Shown: positions 54,167 through 63,285 of the stretch, piece after piece
How positions within the stretch are numbered: position 1 is the first letter of the stretch
Layout of the letters: each line of letters starts with the position of its first letter
Origin: Kaistella flava (ex Peng et al. 2021)
Lineage (GTDB): Bacteria; Bacteroidota; Bacteroidia; Flavobacteriales; Weeksellaceae
Assembly (NCBI RefSeq): GCF_015191005.1
Contig: NZ_CP040442.1
Location: 1,240,001-1,304,000, forward strand
Reading direction: 5' to 3'
DNA: 64,000 nucleotides
Notes under the pieces: generated by a model
What the model was told of the DNA's origin: nothing
Database searches by the model: none
Seen by the model: the letters and a program-made list of their open reading frames with translations, nothing else
Made by a program: the position numbers and the translations under genes

Positions 54167-54755
54167 AAGCGCTTAATATTTTATTTGAATGCGACTCAAA
54201 TTTCTCAAACTGCTGAATTGTTTCTTTATAATTATCCCAAAAATGATAATTGAAATTAAATTCTAAGGCTTCCTTTGTATTAGTGCCATCTTTAGCAACT
54301 AATTCGATTGGATTAATTCTTAATCTCACCTTGCTATTTTCAAAAGTAGAACTAATTGAATAGCCATAAGAACTTTCGCTTTCAGGAAAAAAATGATTTA
54401 ATTTATTTTGTTCAAAAAAGAAATTTGCTTTGGAAAACTCCAAAAAATCATCAACAATCAAAAGCCATTTAAAATTAAAACCAAACAATGTCGCAGATAA
54501 ATGAGATAAAAAACTATCTAATTTTAGTTCTTCAGAATTTAGTTTTTTCTTAAATGATATAATTATCCTATTAAATTTAATATCAATATTAAAATTTTCA
54601 GTCGATACAATAGAATTATCAGGCAAGAATATACTGTCTTCTAAGAAATCTTCTTCCTCTAGAATTTCATTTTTTATAAAGTATAATTTATCATATGCAG
54701 ATGGTTTAAACTCGCCTGCTACAACAATATTTTTATCAATTAAAACTTTCTCCAT
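54159..54755 (-). CDS. Hypothetical protein, first gene of an unknown operon (198 aa)
   Basis: A soluble protein with alternating strands and helices (FNRIIISFKKKLNSEELKLD, FNFKWLLIVDDFLEFSKANF, FEFNYHFWDNYKE-like end). It somewhat resembles TIGR04255-type proteins in layout, but I cannot assign it. An IS3 element has inserted 44 bp upstream of its start and may separate the operon from its promoter. Confidence 0.65.
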   Translation of the reverse strand: MEKVLIDKNIVVAGEFKPSAYDKLYFIKNEILEEEDFLEDSIFLPDNSIVSTENFNIDIKFNRIIISFKKKLNSEELKLDSFLSHLSATLFGFNFKWLLIVDDFLEFSKANFFFEQNKLNHFFPESESSYGYSISSTFENSKVRLRINPIELVAKDGTNTKEALEFNFNYHFWDNYKETIQQFEKFESHSNKILSAYE

Positions 54756-54857
54756 TTTGATATCGGACGATTTTTAGAGATTTTATCTTAAATAATACTG
54801 TAATCTTCCCCAAAAACAGGAACGATTAAAAATATAGTTTTTAAATTTGGGAAGAAT

Positions 54858-56042
54858 ATGAAAAACAGTAAATTTTCAGAAGTTCAGATTATCAAGATTT
54901 TATCTGAACAAAATCAGGGAAAGACGGTGAATGAGATTTGCCGCAATCACGGAATAAGTCAGCCAACCTTTTACAATTGGAAGAGTAAATATGGTGGATT
55001 GGATGTTCAGCAACTTTCAAAGATGAAAGAGATGGAAAAGCAACTTTCGCAATATAAAAAGATTGTAGCTGAGCAAACTTTGGAGATTGTCGTTTTAAAA
55101 GATGTGATCGAAAAAGCTCTAACGCCTTGTGAGAAGCGTGAGTTGGTGGAATATTCGAAAGAGATCCATAACATGAGTTTGCGCAAGGCTTGTAAAGTGT
55201 TCAGTCTAAGAAGTTCAGTTTATTATTATCGTCAGGTATTTAAAAGTTCAGATGATGAGATCCGTGCAGAACTTATTTTAGTTGCGGATTCTAATCAAAC
55301 GTGGGGGTTTTGGATGATGCACAATCGGTTGAAAAACTTAGGCTTTGGATGGAATCACAAAAGGGTTTACCGGATTTATAAGTCAATGAGATTAAATTTG
55401 CGAAGCAAAAGGAAGAAGCGGCTTCCAGCACGGATAAAACAACCACTGGTTCGCCCCATCTATCCGAACGTGACTTGGAGCATGGATTTTATGCACGACA
55501 GTTTGGAAAATGGCAAAAGCGTGAGAACCCTTAATATCATTGACGATTTTAACAGAGAGATTTTAAACATCACTATTGATAGCAGTTTGCCCTCGTCAAA
55601 AGTAATTTTTCAACTCGAACAATTAATTGAGTGGCGTGGAAAACCAGAAAAAATAAGAGTGGACAACGGACCGGAATTTATTGCAGAAAAAATGAAAGAT
55701 TATTGCCGCAAAGAGAATATCGAACTGGGCTTCATTCAACCAGGGAAACCTACACAAAACTCATTGATTGAGAGGTTTAACAGAACGTTCCGGACAGAGT
55801 TTTTAAGTGTTTATCTCTTTGAGAACATCAGACAAATGAGAAATTATGCAGAAATATGGATGTGGATGTACAATAATGAGAGACCGCATAGTGCGTTACA
55901 ATACCTTACACCACGGGATTTTTTATTGAAATATGGAAAACTCAATCAAAATAGCGCACATGAGTTTCCCACATTCCAACAAAATTTCAACAACGACAAC
56001 AATAAAATATTAACAAAAAACTCTACTTTTGAGTGTGCCTAA
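54858..56042 (+). CDS. IS3-family transposase, single fused frame (394 aa)
   Basis: The N-terminal HTH (FSEVQIIKILSEQNQGKTVN) and a leucine-zipper-like stretch lie in residues 1-90. The rve integrase core follows: D in TWSMDFMHDSL, D in IRVDNGPEFIA, and E in NSLIERFNRTFRTEF, making the DDE triad. Usually IS3 elements use two overlapping frames joined by frameshifting, but here both are in one frame. It appears intact. Confidence 0.9.
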   Translation: MKNSKFSEVQIIKILSEQNQGKTVNEICRNHGISQPTFYNWKSKYGGLDVQQLSKMKEMEKQLSQYKKIVAEQTLEIVVLKDVIEKALTPCEKRELVEYSKEIHNMSLRKACKVFSLRSSVYYYRQVFKSSDDEIRAELILVADSNQTWGFWMMHNRLKNLGFGWNHKRVYRIYKSMRLNLRSKRKKRLPARIKQPLVRPIYPNVTWSMDFMHDSLENGKSVRTLNIIDDFNREILNITIDSSLPSSKVIFQLEQLIEWRGKPEKIRVDNGPEFIAEKMKDYCRKENIELGFIQPGKPTQNSLIERFNRTFRTEFLSVYLFENIRQMRNYAEIWMWMYNNERPHSALQYLTPRDFLLKYGKLNQNSAHEFPTFQQNFNNDNNKILTKNSTFECA

Positions 56043-56436
56043 AGAGGGGAAGATTACAAACGGACCGGAATTTATTGCAGAAAAAATGAAAGATTATTGC
56101 CGCAAAGAGAATATCGAACTGGGCTTCATTCAACCAGGGAAACCTACACAAAACTCATTGATTGAGAGGTTTAACAGAACGTTCCGGACAGAGTTTTTAA
56201 GTGTTTACCTCTTTGAGAACATCAGACAAATGAGAAATTATGCAGAAATATGGATGTGGATGTACAATAATGAGAGACCGCATAGTGCGTTACAATACCT
56301 TACACCACGGGATTTTTTATTGAAATATGGAAAACTCAATCAAAATAACGCAAATGAGTTTCCCACATTCCAACAAAATTTCAACAACGACAACAATAAA
56401 ATATTAACAAAAAACTCTACTTTTGAGTGTGCCTAA
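56029..56436 (+). pseudogene. Duplicated 3' fragment of the IS3 transposase
   Basis: From NGPEFIAEKMKDYCRKENIE to the end it repeats the preceding transposase with few changes (NANEFP instead of SAHEFP). It lacks the HTH and the first catalytic aspartate, so it is inactive. Confidence 0.85.
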
Positions 56437-56585
56437 AGAGGGGAAGATTACAATACTTGATGTATTGTAAGATCTTTAATTTACAAATATACAAAAACAT
56501 TAACTTAATCGCTTAAGTGTACTAAAATAACCAATTTTGTTGAAATAGAAATTAAATTTTATTCTCCTGTGCAAATTTATTCTCG

Positions 56586-56741
56586 ATGGACGACAAATTA
56601 ATTCAAGCACGTTTTGTAAGACTCGATAATCCCGATTTACGAAGTCTCCTGAGATTGGAGGCATTTTTCCGAAATCTTCTGACTATGATTTATTTGAAAA
56701 AAACAAGAAATAACAGTTCAATTCCGGCACTGGTCATATAA
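56586..56741 (+). CDS. Possible 51-aa protein or gene remnant
   Basis: ATG-initiated frame starting MDDKLIQARFVRLDNPDLRS and ending SSIPALVI. It is leucine-rich in the middle. It has a plausible composition but no recognised family, and lies in the 300-bp gap between IS3 and the STAND gene. Confidence 0.3.
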   Translation: MDDKLIQARFVRLDNPDLRSLLRLEAFFRNLLTMIYLKKTRNNSSIPALVI

Positions 56742-56752
56742 TCCATCATGAA

Positions 56753-59700
56753 CTATTGTATTGTTTCAATCGCTTGATTAGCATTATTTCTTAAATGTCT
56801 ATGTTTTAACATACCATCAAAAATATCCAAAGATTGATTAATTAAAGTTTTATTTTTAATTACTTCTGAAACTAATTTACTATAGATTGCAAGGATTAAT
56901 TGGATTGGTTCTTTGTCATAATGACCACTATCTTGAATATCAGGTTTGTCTCTAAAATCTATTTTTTCAAGTAATTCTAAGCATTTTTCTGGATAATTTT
57001 TTGAACATGTTGAAAGGTATTGTAAAAAGTATCTTGGGTCTTTTCTACATAATACTGTTTTTGAGTATTCATTAAGGAATGGGAAAAAATATTGAAAATT
57101 TTCGGGTTTAAATTTTCTTAGAATCACACAAGAATATTCTCCTGCAAATTCTTTATCAGTTTCTGATAAAAACTCTGAAAGTATTTCGAGTGCTTTTACA
57201 TTTATTACTCCAGTATCTTCATCTATCAGGAAATTTTCAGCAACATCTATTGCACATAGTTTTGCATCTTTACCTTTTTCGATAAATTTATTGTACCATT
57301 TTTTTTCATTATCTAAGCCTAAAATCCAGCTAGAAATCAATACATAATTTTGCTTGTATATTTCAGGACATTCAAAAACCCTTTCAAAATAACAATCCAT
57401 TTCATCATGAAATCTATTATTAAAATACTGAGAAGGATTAATAGAATGTTTTAAAATTTTAGAATCTGAGGTATCAGTTAGCTTACTGAAAATCTTAAAA
57501 GCACTTATAATGTTTAAACGATTAAGATGTACTAAGTCATTAAGAATCATGATTTTTACAGAATCATTACAGCATGGTTTTTCAATCAACTTTTCAATTG
57601 TTGAAAAAATGATCTCTTCAAACTCTTTATTATAAAAACAATGAATTAATTCACTCAAAGCAGAACCTACAACTGAATTTACTGCATCATGTAATGGATA
57701 ATTAGGATTGTGTTCTTTGTCTTTAGTAGGGTAATTAAGAGCTAAATCACTTAAATAAAGAACAATGTCCTTGTCGATATTCTTATTTTCAATAAAGTAC
57801 CCAATATAATGGTTAACAATACTTCCATAATAACTATTAATAATATCAAGGGTAATTAATTGTTTGAATAGTTTCTTAACTTTATTAGGATTATAATTTC
57901 CATCAATTAATCCTCCTACTCCTCTTAAAATATATTTTTCTGAAATTTGTTTATCATTAAATAAACCTTCTATGAATTCGTAAAATTTACTTGGATTCTC
58001 TTTAACGATATTTTGAAACACTTTTGAATGCTCTTCAATATTACCGAATGCCCATCTATCTGACTTATAATTTTCATTGTACTTAATCATACTTTTCTTC
58101 CAATGTTTCAAAGTCATTTTTCTACAAGCTGATTCTGATAGAGGAGGACTTACAGAAGACCATGTAGCTCCAGAAGTATCAGTAGCTATTTTAGGATTTA
58201 GATCTCCAAATTTTCTATTAAGCTCTTTGTATGTTTTGAAGAGTAATTTGTTTTTTATTAGTTCATCAAAAGGAAGTGCTTTTATAAAGAGATATTTCTT
58301 TTTTCCAAACTCGTTTAAACTGATTCTTCTTTTTCCATTTTCATCTTTCCAAATCCAATAATCATATGTAGTTCTAAGATCCAATAAGATATTATCAATG
58401 AATTCTCTTTGTTCTTTTTCTAATAATTTATAAACATTACTAATTAAAATTCTGAGTTGAAGTTGCAAATCATCATCACTACCTCCAAATATATTTTTAT
58501 AAGTAAGGATTTCAATCAATTCAAGAATTTCATTCCTATAAAAGGAATAGTTAAAATCTAATTTTTTTATAATCATTTTTAGTAATAGAGTATCATCGGA
58601 ATTTTTATAATTCTGATAAAATTCTAAGAAAAAGGTTGTGTTACTATTTAGAATAAATACTTCCAAATAATCCTCTAATCCACGTTTTCCAGAATAAATT
58701 TGATGAGTGTCTTTATCATTTATTTTTGAACTTTTATAAAGTGGAGATTCAATTTTTCCATAATATAAATATGGTGTTTTTGTTTTATCAACTATCTCTT
58801 TATAGATAGAGAACAAATATTTAAAAGATTCTAATGGAGCAGTTTTACAAAAATCTTTGACAATTTCATTTAAAGAATGCTCAAATCTATAATTGAATTC
58901 AAACTTATCATAGAAATCAGCAACAGCAGTTCCTAACATTCCATAAGCAAATTCCTTATTATGTGGAAATATTTTTCTAAGAACTTCATAAAAATAATGA
59001 TTATCTCTTTTTCCTTCTGATTCCTTTTGAAAAGGAATGTATTTTTCAAAATAAGGTATAAGGTCAGCGTCACTCCAATCATTAATATAGAAAAGTAAAT
59101 TTGGAATAAAAAATTCTTTATTTTCAAAGTTTAGTAACTCAAGATGGTCAATGAGTTTTGTAGGGCTTTCATTTATGTTATTTACAAATACACTCCAATT
59201 GTAATCTGAATATTTCTTCTTTCTAAATTTATATTCCTCTTCAGTCTCGGTACCTATCTTTGTTTTACTAAAATAGTTTGACGGAATGTTTTCAGAAATA
59301 AAAAAGTTAACCCATCCAAATGAATGAATAGAACTTATAAATACATTCTCATAGTCATCATTTTCAAACAAAACCTCAAGAGCAAACTTTTTTTCTAATT
59401 CACAAGGATTCTTAATTCCACCTAGTAGACTAATTATTAATGATTTTATATGAAATCTATATTTATCTGATATTAAAATATTTTTAATTGTATTAATATA
59501 CTTCTGAATATCAGACTCTCTTAAATATTCAACAATCATTTTAGTGATTGACCTAACATACAAGCTTTGTTCATTTTCAATAATGTAAGATTCAAGATTC
59601 CTATCATTATCAACAAAGTGTTTTGCGAATGCATATTCATAAAATGTTTGATGAAAGAATTGAATTTCTTTATCATATTCAATTAAGATACTATTTGAAC

Positions 59701-61126
59701 TCAAATAACCTATTTCAGAAAAATAATCATCTTCGTAGATGTTTCCTACAGAAATTCTCTGTTCTTGATACATCCTCTGAACTATCTTATATATTAGTTC
59801 CTTTAGTTTAAATTCTTTCCGTGGAGAGATATATTTTTTCCATAAATGATCATATAAATCTTTTAATGTAGAAATTGAATCAATTTCACGCTTTGAATTA
59901 CTATCATATATTCTACAAAAAATATCTAAATGATTAGGAGTTTTTAGTAGATGTAAAACTTTTTGTGAGGGATGTTTTATATTAAAAGTTGTAAGAATAC
60001 TTTTAACTTCTTCCTCTGAAAAAAGATTGACTAATATTTTTTTATAGCTGTCAGAATTGTAAATACTTAATTCAGAATCATATTTTAAATCATATGATCT
60101 GGAAGAAATTATAATTCTAACATTTTGATAGGTTTGCAACTTCGAAATAAGTTTATTATAAGTTTCAATATATTCTCTACTCGAAGAAAGTGTAAGAGAC
60201 ATAGCATCAATTTGGTCAATTATAACAATTAGCTTTTCTCTTTTTCCTACAGTTTCTTTAATTAACTTGTCAAATGAAAGTAAATTATCAAATAACTTAG
60301 TTTCAAGTTCAACAATTGATTTACAATAGAACTTGTCTGCTTTTAGCCCTAAAACATTATACTTTTCTATGCTAAGCTTCTCATATAAATCTTTTAATAT
60401 GGCAGATTTTCCCAATCCTTTTTCTCCTTTTAAAATCAAAACATTTTTTTGATTTGATGGTAGATCTTGAATTATCCAATTATATATAGATGTAACTTCA
60501 CTTCTTACAATATGAGCATTGGTCTTATCTTCAATGTAATTTCTAACTTGCAATAATGCGTAGGAAGTACTTTTTAGAATGCTTCCAATATCAATTTGTG
60601 AATTTTCTCTAACTAATTTCTGATGAATTTCATCGATCTTTAGACTATCTTCTAATTCAAAAGACGTATTATATAGATTATGCTCTTTTATTAAATCAAT
60701 TATCGCGTTACCATCTTTTAAAGAAATAAAGTTGCTCGGTAGCTGGTAGTTTTCTTCATTCTTTTTTTTCCAAGAACTCCACCATTTATTTTGTTGTAAG
60801 TCTAAAATATTTACAATGCATAAAGTCCAACTTTTAGTTTCAAATTCGTTAGATCCAATTGCTTTTTTAAATGATTCTCTAATTTGATTTTGTTGAGATT
60901 CTTCAATACCGTTAACAAAAAACTTACATTGAATTACATCAATAGGTTCTTCTCCTATCTCTCCAACAAAAACATCAATCCCTCCATCGCCGTGATTAAC
61001 TCTTACAGTTCTTACCGTTTTTGTAGGATTTAATTTTCTAAATAATCCTTCACAGATGTTTTCGAATTTTATTCTAGCACTTTCAACGTCAAATTTTTGT
61101 ACTAAAATTAACCAGTCTTTATTCAT
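56753..61126 (-). CDS. Nuclease-STAND NTPase, Avs-like antiphage protein (1457 aa)
   Basis: The N-terminal domain looks like a restriction-endonuclease fold: HGDGGIDVFVG (D51) and PIDVIQCKFF (Q66, K68), as in Mrr/DUF4297-like effectors. A STAND-type ATPase follows, with Walker A GEKGLGKSA (residues 234-242) and Walker B KLIVIIDQIDA (299-308). The remaining roughly 1000 residues are helical repeats, the sensor part in this class. Avs proteins recognise phage proteins, oligomerise and cut DNA. The exact Avs type cannot be assigned from sequence reading alone. Confidence 0.8.
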   Translation of the reverse strand: MNKDWLILVQKFDVESARIKFENICEGLFRKLNPTKTVRTVRVNHGDGGIDVFVGEIGEEPIDVIQCKFFVNGIEESQQNQIRESFKKAIGSNEFETKSWTLCIVNILDLQQNKWWSSWKKKNEENYQLPSNFISLKDGNAIIDLIKEHNLYNTSFELEDSLKIDEIHQKLVRENSQIDIGSILKSTSYALLQVRNYIEDKTNAHIVRSEVTSIYNWIIQDLPSNQKNVLILKGEKGLGKSAILKDLYEKLSIEKYNVLGLKADKFYCKSIVELETKLFDNLLSFDKLIKETVGKREKLIVIIDQIDAMSLTLSSSREYIETYNKLISKLQTYQNVRIIISSRSYDLKYDSELSIYNSDSYKKILVNLFSEEEVKSILTTFNIKHPSQKVLHLLKTPNHLDIFCRIYDSNSKREIDSISTLKDLYDHLWKKYISPRKEFKLKELIYKIVQRMYQEQRISVGNIYEDDYFSEIGYLSSNSILIEYDKEIQFFHQTFYEYAFAKHFVDNDRNLESYIIENEQSLYVRSITKMIVEYLRESDIQKYINTIKNILISDKYRFHIKSLIISLLGGIKNPCELEKKFALEVLFENDDYENVFISSIHSFGWVNFFISENIPSNYFSKTKIGTETEEEYKFRKKKYSDYNWSVFVNNINESPTKLIDHLELLNFENKEFFIPNLLFYINDWSDADLIPYFEKYIPFQKESEGKRDNHYFYEVLRKIFPHNKEFAYGMLGTAVADFYDKFEFNYRFEHSLNEIVKDFCKTAPLESFKYLFSIYKEIVDKTKTPYLYYGKIESPLYKSSKINDKDTHQIYSGKRGLEDYLEVFILNSNTTFFLEFYQNYKNSDDTLLLKMIIKKLDFNYSFYRNEILELIEILTYKNIFGGSDDDLQLQLRILISNVYKLLEKEQREFIDNILLDLRTTYDYWIWKDENGKRRISLNEFGKKKYLFIKALPFDELIKNKLLFKTYKELNRKFGDLNPKIATDTSGATWSSVSPPLSESACRKMTLKHWKKSMIKYNENYKSDRWAFGNIEEHSKVFQNIVKENPSKFYEFIEGLFNDKQISEKYILRGVGGLIDGNYNPNKVKKLFKQLITLDIINSYYGSIVNHYIGYFIENKNIDKDIVLYLSDLALNYPTKDKEHNPNYPLHDAVNSVVGSALSELIHCFYNKEFEEIIFSTIEKLIEKPCCNDSVKIMILNDLVHLNRLNIISAFKIFSKLTDTSDSKILKHSINPSQYFNNRFHDEMDCYFERVFECPEIYKQNYVLISSWILGLDNEKKWYNKFIEKGKDAKLCAIDVAENFLIDEDTGVINVKALEILSEFLSETDKEFAGEYSCVILRKFKPENFQYFFPFLNEYSKTVLCRKDPRYFLQYLSTCSKNYPEKCLELLEKIDFRDKPDIQDSGHYDKEPIQLILAIYSKLVSEVIKNKTLINQSLDIFDGMLKHRHLRNNANQAIETIQ

Positions 61127-61197
61127 TTATTGTTTGCCTTTAAGGATAATTGATATGATATTTTATTTCAAAAATAAATATTAATAAGATTAGTACT

Positions 61198-63285
61198 TTA
61201 TGGTGAGATAAATTCTATGTGCCAACCAGAGGCTTTATATTTTTCGATATCATTCTCAATATTTTGTTTTCGTACAGCAAAACATAAAAGATCTGTAGGT
61301 CTAGAAAAACCTACATACATCATTTTTAAAGTTTCATTTGATCTTGCTTTATTTAAATGAGAAAAATTCTGTTCCTGAAAAAACAATGGATTATTTCCTA
61401 AAACTTGTTGTCTTTTTCTAGTTTCTTTAATTATCTCAACATTCAATTTCACTGTTTCACTGTTATGATAATCAGTTTCTAAATACATAGTTGCACAGTG
61501 GGTTTGACCTTTAACTGAATGAATAGAGCCTAATTTAATTTGAATTTCATCTTTAGAATCTTCGGTGTCACCTAAGTCACATATAGGAACATAATCATAT
61601 TCTTGATTTATGAAATTACTTGATTTTGAAACCGAGAAATTGGGAAACAATTCGCACAACTCATTTTTTACATAATTGGAATACTGAATAAATATCTCCT
61701 CATAATTTTTATTAACTACCACAGAATAGCACCAGTCAAATAATTTTTGATTGAAATCATGATAAGTTTGTTCACTATTATCTTTTAACCTTTGAATAAA
61801 ACTTGATTTGCGAAAATGTTTTTTACTCTCTTCATCCATGTAAATATTTTCAATCCGAAGTATCCGTATAATTCCATTTAGCAAAGATTTTCTGATTGAT
61901 TCAAATGTCTTTTTGTTATGATCAAACAAAAAGACATATTTTCTTAAACAGTCAAAATCTTCTTTTTTCTGTTTGCTTTCTTTAGAATATTCAGGAAATA
62001 ATTTTCTTAAATGCCATTTATCTGAGTCTTCCTCTTTATCTGTTGTCCAAGCAACAATATGAAAACCCCTCGTGGTATTTTTTGGATTTTCCTCCAGCCC
62101 GTAATTCTTAATTAATGCAATAAACTTACTTTTTAATTTTTCCGCATCTGTTTCATCGTTATAGATTAATAAATATGGCGGTATTTGTTGATGTGCTGAT
62201 ATGCCGATAACTTTATACCCGTCATCTCTATCCATTACAAAGCCATCTACAAGATTAGCGATTATTGAGGTTAGTCTATGAGAGTTATTCAGACTAAAAT
62301 TCTCTGTATATATTTTCGGTGATACTTCATGCCTAGTTTTCCAAATAGTATCACCTGAGTCAGAGACATTTGAATAAATTGCTTGATTTTTATCCCCAAT
62401 TCTTTGAATTACAGTATCAGATTCTTGTGTAAAAAAAACATTTTCGATTAGGTTTACTTGATCCTGATCCAAATCTTGCATTTCATCAATAAAAACAAAT
62501 TTGAATCTTTGCTGCAAAATAGATTTTATGCTCTGGGCATTTTCGAGTTTAAGATATCTTTTCGAAATATCAAAACTATCTTTATATGATAGTATACCTT
62601 GAGACAATAAGGCTATCTTCCAATTCTCTAATTCTACGTAGTAATTTTGATTAACACCAGTATATGCTATTTTAGTTGTTTTCCCAAGTTTTATTTTTCT
62701 ACCTTCTAAATCAAATGAACACGACTTTAAAAATTCTAAAATATTATTTTCTTTTTCTTTAGATGTTCCATCAAAGTCTCTATTTGCTATACCAAATAAT
62801 TTATTTTTAAGTGCTGGTGGATTTTTGTTATAATTTAAGATTCTGTAAAATTTTTCAACTTCATACAGATACATTTCATCATCATTTTTTCTAATGTAAC
62901 TTCCATAAAGTTCAAAACAAGCTTGATTTGCAATAAATCTATTTGCAAAACTTTGAACGGTTCCAACAAAATTTGGATATGAAAAAAGCTGAGGACAAAT
63001 TGGTTTTAAAACCTTTTCAATTTCTTCAATAGCATGATTAGTGTGGGCTAAGACAAGAATTCCTGCATCATTTTCAAGAGGCATCTGTTGAGCTATACAA
63101 TATAATTTTGCTAAGAGTGCAGTCGTTTTACCACTTCCCGGAACCGCTAACAAATCAAGGGTGTTCATACAATTAATGAATTTCTTCCTTTCTTCATCAA
63201 ACTGATCTCCATCAATTAAAACCTCTTCGGCCTTTCTAATGTCATCAGGATTAATTTCCATTTCCGCAAACGTGTTTGATAGCAT
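61198..63285 (-). CDS. UvrD/PcrA-like superfamily 1 helicase, Gabija GajB-like (695 aa)
   Basis: Motif I AVPGSGKTTALL (residues 48-59), motif II FVFIDEMQDLDQDQV, motif III QRIGDKNQAIYSN, a late motif GSIHSVKGQTHCATMYLE and motif VI MMYVGFSRPTDLL. It overlaps the end of the upstream OLD/Toprim gene by 35 bp, the gene pairing of Gabija systems and class 2 OLD nucleases. It is longer than the roughly 500 aa of described GajB proteins, so it may be a variant system. Confidence 0.85.
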   Translation of the reverse strand: MLSNTFAEMEINPDDIRKAEEVLIDGDQFDEERKKFINCMNTLDLLAVPGSGKTTALLAKLYCIAQQMPLENDAGILVLAHTNHAIEEIEKVLKPICPQLFSYPNFVGTVQSFANRFIANQACFELYGSYIRKNDDEMYLYEVEKFYRILNYNKNPPALKNKLFGIANRDFDGTSKEKENNILEFLKSCSFDLEGRKIKLGKTTKIAYTGVNQNYYVELENWKIALLSQGILSYKDSFDISKRYLKLENAQSIKSILQQRFKFVFIDEMQDLDQDQVNLIENVFFTQESDTVIQRIGDKNQAIYSNVSDSGDTIWKTRHEVSPKIYTENFSLNNSHRLTSIIANLVDGFVMDRDDGYKVIGISAHQQIPPYLLIYNDETDAEKLKSKFIALIKNYGLEENPKNTTRGFHIVAWTTDKEEDSDKWHLRKLFPEYSKESKQKKEDFDCLRKYVFLFDHNKKTFESIRKSLLNGIIRILRIENIYMDEESKKHFRKSSFIQRLKDNSEQTYHDFNQKLFDWCYSVVVNKNYEEIFIQYSNYVKNELCELFPNFSVSKSSNFINQEYDYVPICDLGDTEDSKDEIQIKLGSIHSVKGQTHCATMYLETDYHNSETVKLNVEIIKETRKRQQVLGNNPLFFQEQNFSHLNKARSNETLKMMYVGFSRPTDLLCFAVRKQNIENDIEKYKASGWHIEFISP

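Larger units (their letters stand above)
54799..56452 (+). mobile_element. IS3-family element with partial tandem duplication of its 3' end
   Basis: Terminal inverted repeats TGTAATCTTCCCC (54,799) and GGGGAAGATTACA, the latter present twice, ending at 56,058 and at 56,452. ATAC flanks both outer ends as a likely target duplication, so the repeat arose within or together with the inserted unit. Confidence 0.85.
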
